Source: Guptibacillus hwajinpoensis (lineage in GTDB: Bacteria > Bacillota > Bacilli > Bacillales > Guptibacillaceae). Taken from it: DNA of 64,000 bases. Both the position numbers and the translations under genes were made by a program. The notes beneath the pieces are model-generated. The model was not told the origin of the DNA, did not search any database, and was given only the letters and a program-made list of their open reading frames with translations. Location of the stretch: contig NZ_LELK01000006.1 of assembly GCF_001039475.1 (NCBI RefSeq), positions 20,063 to 84,062 on the forward strand. The letters run 5' to 3'. Shown here in pieces: positions 40,562-50,136 of the stretch (position 1 is its first letter; each line of letters opens with the position of its first letter).

Positions 40562-43132
40562 TTGAATCTACATAATGAAATTTGGTCTTGGAGTTCTACT
40601 CTGCCGGAATGGCAAAATGACTTAGTTAGAAGGCTTTATGAGAAGAAAACATTGAGCTCAGAGGAATTAGAATTGGTTGCAGATAATATTCTTTTTGAAT
40701 TTGGAGTAATTACTAATAATACCGAACGAAGTAAGCTAGAGAAAAAACATATACCAGATAAACAAAATTCCGAAGCGGTAAAAATAGATAAACTCAATAA
40801 CTTCGAAAATATAGCAGCAATTGATTCGGATAATGAATTAAAGTTTTCTCTCGATGGACTGACTGTAATTTACGGAGACAACTCTGCTGGAAAATCAAGT
40901 TATGCAAAAGTGTTAAAACAAGCTTGCAGAGCAGTTGATAACAACGTCAAAATTCACCCTAATATCTACACAGAGGAGGAATACCCTGGAAGAGCACAAA
41001 TTCATATTCAGAACCCAGATAAAGCCTACCAAGTAATCAACCGTGTTCCAAATACCCCCCCTGAACCTGTTCTTTCTACTATAAGCACCTTTGATACAGA
41101 CTGTGCTAAAGTTTATGCTGAATCAGAAAACAAAGTTGTATTTATTCCTACAGAACTAAATATTTTCGACAGTCTTGCTAACCATCAAAGTAAACTCAAA
41201 GACTCCTTAGAAGGAAGAAAAGAACCATTCTTAAAGAAGCTACCGGACCTTACTCACTTAGTAAAAGATCACAATCTCAAGAAGTTTTTTGAATCAATTT
41301 CATATAAAACCAAAGAAAAAGAAATTGAGGATTATTGCACCTTTACCAGAGAAGACTCGGTGCGCCTTGACCAAGTTAATGAAGACTTGCAATTAGTTTT
41401 AAGTAATGATCCCCAGAAAGCAATTAGAGAATTAGAAAGAAAAATTAGAGAGGTTGAATTATTAAAGAAAGATATTCATTCAATTAGAGAGGTTTTATCA
41501 GAAGAAACACTTCAAAGCAATCAATCCATTTATCAAGAATACCTGGATGTACAAGAAAGTTTAGCCATCCTCTCACAAGAAGCTTTTGTTCAACAACCAT
41601 TATCTGGTGTTGGTTCTTCTCCTTGGAAGAATTTATGGAATGCAGCACTTGAGTTTAACAAAATTGCGTATCCGGAAAGTGACTTTCCTAACGTTGATGA
41701 TGAAGCAAGGTGTTTACTATGCCAACAAGAACTCGATAAGGATGCTAAAGCAAGATTTGCGACATTCCATGAATTCATATCTAATAACTTAAGTAAAAGA
41801 GCAAAAGTATTAAAAAGAAAGCAGGATGGATTCTTAACTGCTATTAGATCTTTACCTATTGATAAAGTTGAGAATTCAACGATAAGAAGTTATCTATATG
41901 ATGAAAATCCCAACATTGAAATTCAAATCGAAAAATATATACGTGCTGCCAATAGTATATGTTCAACTTTTCTTGAACCTGAAACTGACCGAATGGAGCA
42001 GCTACCTACATTAGAAGAAATAGCTCCTACACTTGAACAACTAGATCAATGGGTAATCACAAAGAAGTCTGAGCTAAACAGAAAGCAAGAATTAACTAAA
42101 AAAAACAACAAAGAAGACCTCATGGCAGAAAAAAACCATTTATATGATAAAAAAACAGCTCATGAAAACATTAATTTAATTAAAGAAATTTTACCTATCA
42201 AAAAAAACCTCTACTTAATTGAAGAAGCTATAAAGACTTTAGACACGACAAAGCTAACCAGGAAATATAACGAGTTAGCGAATGAATTCCTCACAGATCA
42301 ATTCAAGGAAACCATTGATGAAGAGCTTAGAGCTCTTCGTTGTGACAATGTTTTATTCAATATTAAAAGCAGAGGAACGAAAGGGAAAACATCAATAAGA
42401 TTAACCCTTGATACTGACACTAAGGTCAACTTAAGTGATGTTCTTAGTGAAGGTGAACGAAAGGCATTATCTTTAGCTTTTTTCCTTGCAGAGATATCGG
42501 CACTGCCAACTAATGGAGGTATCATTTTAGACGACCCAGTATCTTCTTTAGACCAAGGAAGGAGGGAATATGTAGCACATAGACTAATTAAAGAGTCTAA
42601 TAAACGACAAGTAATCATTTTCACCCACGATATCGTCTTCTTGCACACTCTTCAAAAATATGCAAAGCTTTATGGAATAGATAATTCCTGTTGTACAGTT
42701 AGACGGATTGGAAATCGAGCAGGCATAGCAAAAACTGAATTCCCTTGGGTAGCCCAACCAATTAAAAGCAGAATTAAATACTTGAAGAATGAATTACCAA
42801 AATTGAAGAAAATGGAACAGGATTTGGATCCAGATATTTACTATAAAGAAGTAAAGACCTTCTACATGCTTTTACGCGAAGGATGGGAGCGAGCGGTCGA
42901 AGAATTAATGATTGGCGGTGTTGTAGAAAGATTTGATGCCAGTGTTAAAACACAACGACTTCGTGAAGCAAAAATTTCAGAAGAGCTTATTGAAAAAGTA
43001 AATGCAGGAATGACTAAATCCTCGATGATGGTTCATGATGAGTCGTCGGCAATAGGGAGAATTACGCCAAGTATAGAAGAAATACAGGAAGACTTAGACC
43101 ATTTGGAGGTTTTTTACAAAGAATTCAGATGA
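40562..43132 (+). CDS. RloC-like AAA ATPase with zinc hook, candidate anticodon nuclease
   Basis: The 856-aa protein has an SMC/ABC-type ATPase head split by a long coiled coil. Walker A is YGDNSAGKSSYAK (104-116). The coiled coil is about 240-600, with a zinc-hook CLLC at about 384-387. The ABC signature is LSEGERKALSLAFFLAE (about 628-644) and Walker B/D-loop is GGIILDDPVSSLDQG (about 651-665). The AAA_13-type C-terminus follows: LREGWERAVEEL (R...E at about 772-776) and a His in MMVHDES (about 825), resembling the Arg-Glu-His triad of PrrC/RloC tRNA anticodon nucleases. It stands alone, with no restriction genes beside it. Start: TTG at 40562 behind AAAGGAGGG. Confidence 0.75.
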   Translation: MNLHNEIWSWSSTLPEWQNDLVRRLYEKKTLSSEELELVADNILFEFGVITNNTERSKLEKKHIPDKQNSEAVKIDKLNNFENIAAIDSDNELKFSLDGLTVIYGDNSAGKSSYAKVLKQACRAVDNNVKIHPNIYTEEEYPGRAQIHIQNPDKAYQVINRVPNTPPEPVLSTISTFDTDCAKVYAESENKVVFIPTELNIFDSLANHQSKLKDSLEGRKEPFLKKLPDLTHLVKDHNLKKFFESISYKTKEKEIEDYCTFTREDSVRLDQVNEDLQLVLSNDPQKAIRELERKIREVELLKKDIHSIREVLSEETLQSNQSIYQEYLDVQESLAILSQEAFVQQPLSGVGSSPWKNLWNAALEFNKIAYPESDFPNVDDEARCLLCQQELDKDAKARFATFHEFISNNLSKRAKVLKRKQDGFLTAIRSLPIDKVENSTIRSYLYDENPNIEIQIEKYIRAANSICSTFLEPETDRMEQLPTLEEIAPTLEQLDQWVITKKSELNRKQELTKKNNKEDLMAEKNHLYDKKTAHENINLIKEILPIKKNLYLIEEAIKTLDTTKLTRKYNELANEFLTDQFKETIDEELRALRCDNVLFNIKSRGTKGKTSIRLTLDTDTKVNLSDVLSEGERKALSLAFFLAEISALPTNGGIILDDPVSSLDQGRREYVAHRLIKESNKRQVIIFTHDIVFLHTLQKYAKLYGIDNSCCTVRRIGNRAGIAKTEFPWVAQPIKSRIKYLKNELPKLKKMEQDLDPDIYYKEVKTFYMLLREGWERAVEELMIGGVVERFDASVKTQRLREAKISEELIEKVNAGMTKSSMMVHDESSAIGRITPSIEEIQEDLDHLEVFYKEFR

Positions 43133-43140
43133 TTATAATT

Positions 43141-43167
43141 AAAGGAGCATCTAAAGATGCTCCTTTT
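43141..43167. terminator. Bidirectional terminator between ATPase and tnsD
   Basis: An AAAGGAGCATCT/AGATGCTCCTTT palindrome contains the tnsD stop codon. Confidence 0.75.
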
Positions 43168-45076
43168 CATCAAGTTCGTAGATATAGACAGCTTCCGAAA
43201 TGGCATTTTGCACACGTTTCGCAACGCTTTTTCTAAGTCCTGCCTTTCTATAAACTTTCCATTCACGAACTTCTTCGTTATTTTTCTTTAATTCTTTTAT
43301 AACCCACTGCACTCTTTTTATTTGAAAATCCTCAAGGGTTTCAACCTCCTTATGAAGATATGACATTGTTAATGGAAGTTTATCTTCATAAGTTGATAAC
43401 ATTGTTGTTTTATTTAATAATCGAGCAATTGAAGTTATTGTTCTTCTTGTCGGTTTTTGATTGCTCTTATCCCAGTTCTTTATTAAATATTGAGCCTGAT
43501 GAAGGATTTCTTTATCTCGCAGCTCCCAGTCAACGCGCTTATTCGAAGGAGCTTTCCTTACCTTTTTAGGAGAATTGTCTTTAAGCCAATTTTCATCATT
43601 ACGGTAAAGCCATATAAACGTATCGGGACGAAGAGAACGCAATTGAGTTTTACTATAATCGGCAAATTCCAATTGCAATTCTGTCCATACGGTACGATGT
43701 TTATTTTTATAACTAGAAAGATTATCTTGTTCTTCAACTGATGAAAAAGAATAACACTCTTTTTTTAACGCTTCTTCTTTCTTTTCGCCCTCCCATGAAA
43801 AATTCAAGTCTAACATTAGTGCTCTCCTTTTTACAGTCATTGGATCAACAGCCAGCTTACTTGCGATGTAACGCAATGAATTACCTTCACCAGTAAGTTC
43901 CCTTAATTTCTGATCAAACAGAAAACCAAATTCTTTTACTCGACCAATCTTAAAAGAGTCAGAAGATTGTCTGTCAGGACCTCTCCTTGAATAAATAAAA
44001 CCGCAATAATTACAACAAAACGTACCCACTGGACGCTTTGTTTCATTGCAATAAGTAATGGATTCATTCTTGATCACATTTTGGTTATACTCTGTACAAA
44101 TTTTGTTTAAGCAACGCCATGGACCTTCACCAAAAGGAAGATGTTTAATTGGTCTATCGAAGAAACATTCAGCTGGCTCAGAAAAATAGAGCATAATAAG
44201 AGCGTGGCGAACTGGATGAAAAGATCTTCGATGTTTTTGCATAATCATAGTTAACCAGTCGCAGTCTTCTTTTATGTTTACTTCGGACTGAATCATCTCT
44301 AAAAATTCAGCATTAAACCTCCCTTGAAAGGAGCTATACCATTCTTTTTTTCTTATCCTGTTTGAATAAGTTGCAAGCCCCCTCTCCTTTAGTCTTTCGA
44401 TGTAATGTGTTCGATAGAAGTTTAAGGATCGAGGTCGAAGATTGTTATTAAGAATCCATTGCAAAATCTTAGCTAATTCAAAAAGTGGTTTTATTAGCTC
44501 AAGGGGGAGAATTCTCTCAGCATTATTTGAACAGGTAATTTTATTAGCAATAATGAACTCATGTTGATTAGCGTGTTTAATTAAAGCCGAACTGTTCCGG
44601 ATAGGGACACTGTGTATTGGACAAACCAAAACTCCCGGAACCTGGTGTATACGATGCCAGTAAGTCTCTCCATATTTATCGAAGTCATCTTCACAACAGG
44701 AAGGACAATATCTTAAATAATTAAATGGTTTTATGTTACTTGCAGATATCCCTGTTCTTGTATGAATAGAACCTCCATTGTTTTGAATCATACTTTTAAT
44801 AATATCGTTTGATCGGTCAGGAGGGATGAATGGTCTATAAATCGGATAAAGCGTATGATTTTCGATGACTTCCTGTGAGCTTATCTTTGAAGTTTTCAGT
44901 CTTTGGGTAAGTGTTCCAATATTCCCTTGAAGATCAACTACAGCTCGATTAGTGATTGTACCAAACAGCTCCTTAATTGTTTGTTTCGGACTCAAGGTTC
45001 CTGCGTTTTTGTGATAACGGGCAAATAAACTATAAAGCAATTCATCAGGGTATGGAGTAGGAAAGTGGACTAACAA
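43151..45076 (-). CDS. tnsD: TnsD/TniQ-family target-site selector
   Basis: The 641-aa protein begins MLVHFPTPYPDELLYSLFARYHKNAG, the TniQ signature. A zinc site CPSC-x24-CPIH follows (124-155), and a second Cys cluster (YCN...FCCNYCGF, about 345-370) comes later. The C-terminal half has HTH-like pieces (GNSLRYIASKLAVDPMTVKRRAL at about 405-427). TnsD binds the 3' end of glmS and recruits TnsABC, which fits the insertion site. E. coli TnsD has 508 residues, so this one is about 130 longer. It is separated from tnsC by 11 bp. Confidence 0.93.
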   Translation of the reverse strand: MLVHFPTPYPDELLYSLFARYHKNAGTLSPKQTIKELFGTITNRAVVDLQGNIGTLTQRLKTSKISSQEVIENHTLYPIYRPFIPPDRSNDIIKSMIQNNGGSIHTRTGISASNIKPFNYLRYCPSCCEDDFDKYGETYWHRIHQVPGVLVCPIHSVPIRNSSALIKHANQHEFIIANKITCSNNAERILPLELIKPLFELAKILQWILNNNLRPRSLNFYRTHYIERLKERGLATYSNRIRKKEWYSSFQGRFNAEFLEMIQSEVNIKEDCDWLTMIMQKHRRSFHPVRHALIMLYFSEPAECFFDRPIKHLPFGEGPWRCLNKICTEYNQNVIKNESITYCNETKRPVGTFCCNYCGFIYSRRGPDRQSSDSFKIGRVKEFGFLFDQKLRELTGEGNSLRYIASKLAVDPMTVKRRALMLDLNFSWEGEKKEEALKKECYSFSSVEEQDNLSSYKNKHRTVWTELQLEFADYSKTQLRSLRPDTFIWLYRNDENWLKDNSPKKVRKAPSNKRVDWELRDKEILHQAQYLIKNWDKSNQKPTRRTITSIARLLNKTTMLSTYEDKLPLTMSYLHKEVETLEDFQIKRVQWVIKELKKNNEEVREWKVYRKAGLRKSVAKRVQNAISEAVYIYELDEKEHL

Positions 45077-45087
45077 GAATTTTCACC

Positions 45088-46746
45088 TCATCCAGCATCT
45101 TCATAATCGTTTTTAATAATTCCAAAGTCAAGAAAAATTTCATACGCAGAAAGCTTTTCTTTTCTACCCTTTTCTAAAAGAAAGCGGAGGTCTCTTTTAT
45201 CTTTCTTGTTGGTATTTTTTTGTTTTCTCTGTTTTTGGTTGTTGTCGACCTGATTAAGATTGTTTAATACTTCATTAACAATCAACGCAGGCTTGGTTTC
45301 TATGCCTAATGTTTTAATCGCCCTTTCTGTAAGTTCTTGTGCCTTTTCTGCTTCAACGTCCAAATTAAGTAGCATGACAACAACCTTCTCTTTGAGGGAA
45401 GAAGTTTGTTTCTTTCTTTTTTTCGATTCTATTATCTTTTGTTGGCGAATCTGTTCTTTTAGATCTATCGTCTCTCTGTATTGTTCCACAAATTCATCGT
45501 AGTCAATAGGTCGAATGTCTTCATACTCGGCAATTTTAAGTGGATTTCCTGATTTCAACGCTTTCATCATGGGCTGTACAAGCTTGAAACTATCACTTGC
45601 TACCTGTTTTATAAGTCTGGAGGTGATTTTTTCTTTTCCTGTGTTGATTGCCCTAAGTTGTGAAATCATATAAAGCTTTTTAGCTATATCCAAGATACCC
45701 TGACTTTCTTCATAAAGAAGGTCATTTATTTCTTTGGTCAAGATAGTAGTGTTTTTTGTCCATTGAAACTCCCACATTCCTTCAATAAACAAATCCCACA
45801 TCTCATCTTTGGGCATTTGATTCCATATCATATCACCCTGCCCACTGCCTCTTCGAGCTTGTCTGAATTCACTTTGAAGAATCGATACAGCTTTATTGGT
45901 ACCAATAAGAATAACTGGGACCCCAATCGTGTTTACCAAAGTTACAAAGAAATTCAGCATTTTATCGGAACCACCGCTTCTTGCAAGACTTAAATGTTGT
46001 ATCTCATCGATAATTAATACCCCGATCGCATGAAGCCTTGCTAAATGATTCATATGTTGGAGCATTGTATCGGTTGAGTTAGAACGGCTACCGAATTTCT
46101 TAAAATAATTTGTACCTAATAACTCATCGATTTTCGCAAAAAATGCTACACACATCCCTTTTATTGAACCATCAAACGGGCAGTCTATTTTCAACCAAGA
46201 CAATTGAAACAAATTAAAATGATTTTGCATGTATTTAGAGTGAATAATAACCTGAGGATACAAAGACAATACCTGATCAATCGCTGTTGTTTTACCTATA
46301 CCGGATATCCCTAACATTGTGAACCCTATCGCCGTTCTTCTAAAGTCTGAGGGCGCACTCTTGACAAGTTGTCCTTTCTTTAATGCTTGATAACTATGAT
46401 GCTGCCATTCAGCCTGGTGACGCCAAAAGGGATTTCTCGCAATATACCCTTGCCGTATAACTCTTGAAATACGTTGCTCCAAATCAATATGTTTATTAAA
46501 AGGCTGAAAATAACTGAATAAACGAGAAATTACATGATAACGGTAGCTGGCAGAGAGCTCTCTCTCTTTGAAATTGAATTCTGGAAAAAAGGAGAGCTGG
46601 TCAATTACTTCGTCTTCTGAGAGTATTGGTGGAAGAGATTCGATTAAGGGATTGCACATATATTCTTTTAACTTCTGTTCTGTATATTCAGCTCTTATTC
46701 CAAAATTTCCACCCGTAATACGGACATACTTACCCTCGTCTAACAT
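45088..46746 (-). CDS. tnsC: TnsC transposition ATPase
   Basis: The 552-aa AAA+ regulator joins the target selector to the TnsAB transposase. Walker A is GISGIGKTTA (146-155), Walker B is IGVLIIDEIQHL (241-252), sensor 1 is VILIGTN (about 276-282), and an arginine-finger region is RRGSGQGD. The C-terminus is basic and lysine-rich, as expected for the part that contacts TnsA/TnsB. Length matches E. coli TnsC (555). It overlaps tnsB by 17 bp. Confidence 0.94.
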   Translation of the reverse strand: MLDEGKYVRITGGNFGIRAEYTEQKLKEYMCNPLIESLPPILSEDEVIDQLSFFPEFNFKERELSASYRYHVISRLFSYFQPFNKHIDLEQRISRVIRQGYIARNPFWRHQAEWQHHSYQALKKGQLVKSAPSDFRRTAIGFTMLGISGIGKTTAIDQVLSLYPQVIIHSKYMQNHFNLFQLSWLKIDCPFDGSIKGMCVAFFAKIDELLGTNYFKKFGSRSNSTDTMLQHMNHLARLHAIGVLIIDEIQHLSLARSGGSDKMLNFFVTLVNTIGVPVILIGTNKAVSILQSEFRQARRGSGQGDMIWNQMPKDEMWDLFIEGMWEFQWTKNTTILTKEINDLLYEESQGILDIAKKLYMISQLRAINTGKEKITSRLIKQVASDSFKLVQPMMKALKSGNPLKIAEYEDIRPIDYDEFVEQYRETIDLKEQIRQQKIIESKKRKKQTSSLKEKVVVMLLNLDVEAEKAQELTERAIKTLGIETKPALIVNEVLNNLNQVDNNQKQRKQKNTNKKDKRDLRFLLEKGRKEKLSAYEIFLDFGIIKNDYEDAG

Positions 46747-48904
46747 TTTGCAATCGCTCCTTTTGTACCTTTCTTAATTTATCAACAGAGTTTGGGAATG
46801 ACAAACTTTCTTCGTCTGTATTTTGATCGGAAGATTGAATGAATTTAATTTCTTTTTCATCATACTCCTGTCTTTTGATGTCGAAAGACTCAAAATTTCT
46901 ATTTCTCTCTTTCTCCGCTCTTCGATTTTCTTGTATACCTTTAACTTTTACGTGGTTACTAACATTCGATATTTCCGCTTCATTATTGCTTTTTTCTGCT
47001 TTACTTACCAAAGCTTCTACATCACTAATATGATCGGAATCTGCCTGATCAATCCTGTTCTGATTCGCCTGGTATGTCATTTCTTCATAGTTATGGAGAA
47101 ATACTACATCTTGGTAAGTTCTGTTTTTGTACCTTTCCTGATGTTCCAACAGATAACACCGTTCATAATCCCCTGTATCCTCATCTCTCATATATATAAA
47201 AGAAGTATTCCTTGGATCGTGGGAAATTTTAACCTTCCAAGATTTATTCATCCTGGCTCTTTCAAACCATTTCTCTTTGAGAGCTGTTTCGCAAGAATAA
47301 TGCATTTTATTAAATTTAATACCTTGGGAAGTTACAGTCGCCTCAGCTCTCGGAAGAAGGGTAAGTTTAACAAGTTCCTCGGAGTAATATTTTAATTTAC
47401 CTGTTCTGTTTTGGATTCCCCACTCCCAAATGTCCCTTGGTCTAAGTTCTACGTTTTGGGCTATCATTTCTTCATCTTTGTGGTAAGTGCGGAGGTAGTG
47501 CTCGTTGTTATGGTGTAAAACACATTTAATCATTAATTGAGTAAATTCCTCAAGGTCAAATTTTGCATCCAATCGATAGTCCCTAGCCCCCCTTTTCTGA
47601 AAGTCCTTATCAATATACCCAGGCAGAAAAGGCTTTACTTCACCATGAAAAGTTCTAAAATACCTTTCTACTATTCCTTTCCAATCTGCTCGGTAAGGGG
47701 GGGTGTTCTCAATACGAATGTTAAAAGCATCCGCAAGAACATCGGCTCTTTTCCCTACAAGTTCTCCTCTATCTCCGAGTATCGCACTAGGAAAATACTT
47801 ACTACTCCAATCTTGGGGTTCAATATCAATACCATACCTTTTACAGAACTCAACTTTGTCTGCTGCTGTATTGCATAAAGCCATTATCATCCCTATCCAA
47901 GAGGGACCTTCCAACCCGACATATAGCCCCACAATCAACCTACTAAAGACGTCAATAACAACGTATATTACCGGTCTTCCAATAATCCATTCCTTGTTAT
48001 AACTCGATTTAAGGTAAACATCTGCAATAGTAGCATCAATTTGAAATTTTGAACCTGGTCCCACTGCTTCACTTCGAGAATTACCTAATAATGCCCGTTC
48101 CTTTAAATTGAAATTTCTTGAACCATTTCGTTTCTTAGAAGTTGCTTCTATATTGTTGAATTGGCTAAACCAGTATCTAAATTGCCCTATACTGGGTACT
48201 TCATTTGCATCTTTCAATATAGGCTTCTTAACACCATTCTCAAAGCGATATCCATCTCCATAAAATTCTTTTTTCATTTGTTTATAAGTAAATGAAAGCG
48301 GATTTTTTTTAGAGGTATGATACCACTTTGTAATACTTACTTGTATAATCCTTTTATCTTCTTCTGTCACATTCATGCCGTTACCAACAGAGTGGGAAAA
48401 TTTTTTAGGACGACCAACCTTATTACGTCCCAACTGTCTCATTTTCCCTTTTCCTCCCGAATTTTTGTAAAGTGGTAACAGACTGTCTTTAGTTTTTCCT
48501 CCCTGCCAGTATTGTCTGAGATATTTATATATCAAACGTTTTGATTTTTTTGTTCTCGACTGTTGCTCCTTAATCAGTGCTCCCCTTAATTCACGAACAT
48601 AGATTTCCGGTTCTTTTTCAACTATGTTAGAGATAGCACTCCATCGTTCTTCCCGCAACAAAGTATGACTTTCTTTAGCTCTCTCTTGGAAAAAAGCAGT
48701 TAAAGGTTCTTCAGTTATAAAGTTCAACTGTTTGTCTTTTAGCAGTTCTGTGAGAAAACTCACTAGTCTTTTTTCAGGTAGTGGTGCATCATCGTTTAAA
48801 TTAATCGTAAATAATATTACACCATCAGACCAAAGGATTCGCTCCAGTATTTCATCTCCTTCAGCAGATGTATACTGAATGATTTCATTTTCAGTAAAGA
48901 GCAA
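46730..48904 (-). CDS. tnsB: TnsB DDE transposase
   Basis: The 724-aa protein cleaves the 3' ends and joins them to the target. The RNase-H-like core has D290 (FQIDATIADVY), D378 (ILGDRGELVGK) and E413 (GIVERYFRTFHGE), the DDE triad with the usual spacing. The N-terminal region (about 80-280) carries HTH-type DNA-binding helices for the end repeats, and the Mu-type C-terminal beta domain follows (about 510-600). Start: TTG at 48904 behind GAGGAGAGGG. It overlaps tnsA by 14 bp. Confidence 0.95.
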   Translation of the reverse strand: MLFTENEIIQYTSAEGDEILERILWSDGVILFTINLNDDAPLPEKRLVSFLTELLKDKQLNFITEEPLTAFFQERAKESHTLLREERWSAISNIVEKEPEIYVRELRGALIKEQQSRTKKSKRLIYKYLRQYWQGGKTKDSLLPLYKNSGGKGKMRQLGRNKVGRPKKFSHSVGNGMNVTEEDKRIIQVSITKWYHTSKKNPLSFTYKQMKKEFYGDGYRFENGVKKPILKDANEVPSIGQFRYWFSQFNNIEATSKKRNGSRNFNLKERALLGNSRSEAVGPGSKFQIDATIADVYLKSSYNKEWIIGRPVIYVVIDVFSRLIVGLYVGLEGPSWIGMIMALCNTAADKVEFCKRYGIDIEPQDWSSKYFPSAILGDRGELVGKRADVLADAFNIRIENTPPYRADWKGIVERYFRTFHGEVKPFLPGYIDKDFQKRGARDYRLDAKFDLEEFTQLMIKCVLHHNNEHYLRTYHKDEEMIAQNVELRPRDIWEWGIQNRTGKLKYYSEELVKLTLLPRAEATVTSQGIKFNKMHYSCETALKEKWFERARMNKSWKVKISHDPRNTSFIYMRDEDTGDYERCYLLEHQERYKNRTYQDVVFLHNYEEMTYQANQNRIDQADSDHISDVEALVSKAEKSNNEAEISNVSNHVKVKGIQENRRAEKERNRNFESFDIKRQEYDEKEIKFIQSSDQNTDEESLSFPNSVDKLRKVQKERLQNVRRG

Positions 48905-49730
48905 TCTTATCCCTCTCCTCGTATTGTTTGATTGTTAATATTGAATCTTTAATGGAGGAAGTGACACGGAATGGCATGTTCATATCGATTATCACTTCTT
49001 TACGGGCTATTAAGTGGTGCAAATAGGATAGGGAAGTACCTCGTTCGAGATTGTACTCTTGACCAAAAAAATCCAGCACTTCAATAACTGTTCTTTCCTT
49101 AATCCTAAGTAGCAGTTTCAACTCTTCCATTAATCTTCTTAATCCTTCAGGGTTAATACTTTCATCGATATAGTAGCTTGAATGAATCCACTTAATATTC
49201 TTTACTATTTCAATCGGAATTTCTTTTTCCGTAATGATCCCCCACTCAATCCCATAATCTTCCCAATACTGTCTTTCTATCTCCAACTTTTCAATGGTTC
49301 TATTATCCTCCAATTCCTTTGAAGGCTTGACTGTCCTTGCATAGGTTACATCTTTACCGTTTTCCAAACGATTTATAAGAAAGTCTGTCGTCATTACCAT
49401 AGGGGTATCGTTCTCATCATTAGTTGAATGCTTTATTTCCTTATCTTTTGATATTGCATACGTTTCTTCCCTTTTTAACGGGAACTGTTCACGTACATCA
49501 ATAACAAAGTCGGACCACTCAAGGAGATAGAAATAGCTTAATTCTAAATCCGAAAGGAAATGGTGAACTCTTTCTGTCTTCCAACCTTTTACTCTGGAGA
49601 CTCTCCCTCTTGAAGGAAAGTCCTGAACCTGGATCCAAGGAATATAATCTTTCCCTCTGTTTTGTCCACGACCTTCTTTTAGGTATTTGGCAATTTTCTT
49701 TTCATTCCAATTAGAATTATACTTAGCCAT
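48891..49730 (-). CDS. tnsA: TnsA endonuclease-like transposase subunit
   Basis: The 279-aa protein cuts the 5' ends so that transposition is cut-and-paste. The restriction-fold residues are Glu in LSDLELSYFYLLEW (about 59-64), Asp in VMTTDFLINR (about 113) and Lys in ARTVKPSKEL (about 130), matching the E63/D114/K132 set of E. coli TnsA. Start: ATG at 49730 (MAKYNSNW) with GAGGTGAGG upstream; 16 extra codons upstream have no ribosome site. It is first gene of tnsA-B-C-D and faces the right end. Confidence 0.93.
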   Translation of the reverse strand: MAKYNSNWNEKKIAKYLKEGRGQNRGKDYIPWIQVQDFPSRGRVSRVKGWKTERVHHFLSDLELSYFYLLEWSDFVIDVREQFPLKREETYAISKDKEIKHSTNDENDTPMVMTTDFLINRLENGKDVTYARTVKPSKELEDNRTIEKLEIERQYWEDYGIEWGIITEKEIPIEIVKNIKWIHSSYYIDESINPEGLRRLMEELKLLLRIKERTVIEVLDFFGQEYNLERGTSLSYLHHLIARKEVIIDMNMPFRVTSSIKDSILTIKQYEERDKIALY

Positions 49731-50136
49731 ATCCTCACCTCGGGTGTTAATATTTACCACAAAAGAAATATTATTCATTTCCTTTTCGCTTCATACTACC
49801 CTTTGTTAGAACAAACTTCATCAAACAAGTTTTACTAGCCAAAGCCTCTATGACAACAAAAAAAACATATTAAATGTTTAAATTAGCACTGGAAAAAACA
49901 GTGAAAATCATTTATTAATATGTTTTATGGTTAATCACATTTACCATTTTAGGAATTTACAGAAGCAGTTACGAATAACTAATTAAACCTTTCCTCTCTT
50001 TTTTGGAAAAAATAGTTCAAAGTTAAAGACACATTTCTATATTGAAGCACCATCATTTGGATATTTATGTTAAAATCACACGAGGAAGGATTTGAAATAT
50101 AAAATATAGTTATCAAAGAAAAGAGGAGTGATACTA
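49731..50136. other. AT-rich gap between tnsA and protease genes
   Basis: About 400 bp of very AT-rich sequence with no gene or clear hairpin. It must contain the divergent promoters of the tns operon and of the protease; no TnsB-type repeat occurs in it. Confidence 0.5.

Noticed and set aside
40562..43132. SbcC/RecN housekeeping repair ATPase
   Set aside because: The head and C-terminus fit the AAA_13/RloC type, and the gene is inside the transposon without sbcD or recombination partners.
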